Positions 62,498 to 64,000 of a DNA stretch of 64,000 nucleotides are shown piece by piece; position 1 is the first letter of the stretch; each line of letters starts with the position of its first letter. Location of the stretch: assembly GCA_023429995.1 (NCBI GenBank), contig JAEZCE010000045.1, forward strand, positions 62,001 through 126,000. Direction: 5' to 3'. This DNA is from Bacillota bacterium (lineage in GTDB: Bacteria; Bacillota; UBA4882; UBA8346). The notes below the pieces were generated by a model. It did not search any database. It had not been told where the DNA came from and was given only the letters and a program-made list of their open reading frames with translations. A program made the translations under genes and the position numbers.

Positions 62498-64000
62498 ATG
62501 GATACTGTAATTATCGATAATCAAGTCGTAGAGATTAACGGCGCCAAAACTCTATTGGAGCTAATCCGGAAAGCCGGGATTGACGTTCCAACATTTTGTT
62601 ACAATTCCGAACTAAGCATTTACGGTGCTTGCCGGATGTGTGTAGTTGAACAAGAAGGCCGTGGTATTATGGCCTCATGTTCTACTCCTCCGGTACCCGG
62701 AATGAAGATTTTTACCAATAGCCCGCGGGTTCAGCGGATTCGCCGGACTGTCCTTGAATTATTATTGGCCAATCATGACCGGGATTGTACTACCTGTGAA
62801 AAGAACGGGCATTGTAAATTACAGGAGTTGGCCAACCGTTACGGAGTCCGGAAGGTCCGTTTTGGAGAACGCGATGTTAAATTGCCAATTGATGATGCCG
62901 GGACTTCTATTGTTCGAAATCCCAATAAATGTATTCTTTGCGGTGATTGTGTCCGGACTTGTTCTGAAGTCCAAGGCATTGGGATTTTAGACTTTACCAA
63001 CCGCGGTTCAAAAGTCCAGGTTACACCGGCATTCGGCAAATCCATATCCGAGGTGGAGTGTGTCAATTGCGGCCAGTGCAGCGCAGTCTGCCCCACAGGC
63101 GCCCTCACCATTAAGTTGGAGGTTGATAAAGCCTGGGATGCCATCAATCAAAAAGAGAAATTGGTTGTAGTCCAAGTGGCGCCGGCTGTCCGGGTTGCGC
63201 TCGGTGAAGAATTCGGTTTACCGGCTGGTGAAATCGTTACCGGTAAAATGGTTGCTGCTTTGAAACGATTGGGTTTTGATAAGGTATTTGATACCACCAT
63301 TGCAGCAGACTTAACGATTATGGAGGAAGCCACTGAGTTTCTGGAACGGTTTAAAAAAGGAGACCGGTTGCCGCAATTCACATCTTGTTGCCCGGCCTGG
63401 GTAAAATACGCTGAGCATAATGAGCCGGAGTACTTGGATAACTTGTCTTCCTGCCGTTCGCCGCAACAAATGTTCGGTTCCATGGTAAAACGTTATTGGG
63501 CGAAAGAACTTGGTAAAGAGGCCAAAGACATTTTTGTTGTTTCAATTATGCCTTGTACGGCAAAGAAATTTGAGCGGACCAGGCCGGAATTCAGTACCGA
63601 TGGTGTTCCTGACGTAGATTTGGTTCTTACAACCCAGGAACTTGCGCAAATGATTCGTGAATCCGGTTTGGTATTTGATAATATTGAAACCGAAGCGTTT
63701 GATACCCCATTTGGGTTTGGCACCGGCGCCGGAGTTATCTTCGGGGCATCCGGTGGTGTGGCGGAAGCTTCACTTCGTGCCGCTTATGAGGCACTGACCG
63801 GCGAAGAACTGGAACAGGTCAATTTTGAAGCGGTCCGTGGATTTAAAGGTCTCAAGGAATTCAGTGTAATGATCAAAGGCAATGAGATTAAAGTCGCAGT
63901 TGTTCAGGGCCTGGCCAATGCCAAGAAATTGTTAACCAAAATCAAATCGGGAGAAGCAAGATATGATTTGATAGAAGTGATGGCTTGCCCCGGTGGATGC
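62498..64000 (+). CDS. hydA: NADH-dependent [FeFe] hydrogenase catalytic subunit, partial (3' end outside window)
   Basis: The frame opens at ATG 62498, seven bases after AGGAGGGG, and runs without a stop to the window end (501 residues seen). The N-terminal [2Fe-2S] domain has Cys34, 45, 48 and 61, then the His-Cys cluster site HDRDCTTCEKNGHC, and two 4Fe-4S motifs CILCGDCVRTC and CVNCGQCSAVCP. The H-domain shows L1 TSCCPAW (Cys297/298), L2 MPCTAKKFE and the start of L3, MACPGGC, at the last base. All H-cluster ligands are canonical, so this is the H2-forming enzyme, in contrast to the sensory paralogue upstream. Roughly the last 80 or more residues are missing only because the window ends. 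Confidence 0.96.
   Translation, partial: MDTVIIDNQVVEINGAKTLLELIRKAGIDVPTFCYNSELSIYGACRMCVVEQEGRGIMASCSTPPVPGMKIFTNSPRVQRIRRTVLELLLANHDRDCTTCEKNGHCKLQELANRYGVRKVRFGERDVKLPIDDAGTSIVRNPNKCILCGDCVRTCSEVQGIGILDFTNRGSKVQVTPAFGKSISEVECVNCGQCSAVCPTGALTIKLEVDKAWDAINQKEKLVVVQVAPAVRVALGEEFGLPAGEIVTGKMVAALKRLGFDKVFDTTIAADLTIMEEATEFLERFKKGDRLPQFTSCCPAWVKYAEHNEPEYLDNLSSCRSPQQMFGSMVKRYWAKELGKEAKDIFVVSIMPCTAKKFERTRPEFSTDGVPDVDLVLTTQELAQMIRESGLVFDNIETEAFDTPFGFGTGAGVIFGASGGVAEASLRAAYEALTGEELEQVNFEAVRGFKGLKEFSVMIKGNEIKVAVVQGLANAKKLLTKIKSGEARYDLIEVMACPGGC

Overview
The window reads as part of the chromosome of an anaerobic, probably spore-forming member of the Bacillota (Firmicutes). The reasons are a Spo0E-like gene, strong AGGAGG ribosome sites, sigma-A promoters close to consensus, YesM/YesN-type two-component control of pectin genes, Rex operators, and an NADH-linked [FeFe] hydrogenase. 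Base composition is moderate and looks even across the window. No rRNA, tRNA, CRISPR array or intact insertion sequence was seen.

Layout. (1) 1-3611: secreted plant-cell-wall enzymes: a partial PA14-CBM2 protein, a broken GH12-CBM2 gene and a GH5 mannanase-like enzyme with CBM2, followed by a convergent chemotaxis receptor. (2) 5231-6833: a gene-poor stretch with a 21/42-bp tandem repeat, a terminator without an evident gene and a decayed small gene. (3) 6720-12265: a DapA-family aldolase, a TAXI-type TRAP transporter and a LacI regulator, behind a consensus promoter with a LacI-like operator. (4) 12312-13295: a ZIP metal transporter with its own operator. (5) 13564-28791: a pectin/rhamnogalacturonan locus (GH105, GH106-like, GH28, PL22, sensor kinase, AraC-type response regulator, ABC sugar importer). 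Two of its transcription units share a 40-bp promoter element. (6) 28932-34999: a metal-homeostasis locus with a DUF318/DUF1980 permease pair, two paralogous small CxxC membrane proteins, a Fur/Zur regulator and a ZnuACB importer. (7) 35255-36531: a MerR-type promoter and an iron-sulfur aldo-keto reductase. (8) 36864-43577: a tandem cyclase-fold protein, a second ABC sugar importer, Spo0E and LacI, with two palindromic operators.

(9) 44003-55085 is the most unusual region. A promoter and an intrinsic attenuator lead into O-acetylhomoserine sulfhydrylase, nitrogenase-like alpha and beta subunits (NifD/NifK superfamily), a second O-acetylhomoserine sulfhydrylase, a nitrate/sulfonate/taurine-type ABC importer, then DUF4418, an FtsX-like permease and a LolD-like ATPase. 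The order suggests a methylthio-alkane-reductase-like route in which an imported organosulfur compound is reductively cleaved and the thiol is captured as methionine or homocysteine. No NifH-like reductase gene lies in the window.

(10) 55124-64000: two cyclic-nucleotide-binding-fold proteins diverge from a hydrogen-metabolism locus. That locus has three Rex-like operators, a small [2Fe-2S] protein, a sensory PAS-containing [FeFe] hydrogenase, a SpoIIE/PP2C phosphatase, and the HydC-HydB-HydA bifurcating-type hydrogenase. HydA is cut by the window end inside its last H-cluster motif. The organism can plausibly ferment plant polysaccharides, dispose of reductant as H2 under NADH control, and scavenge sulfur and metals.
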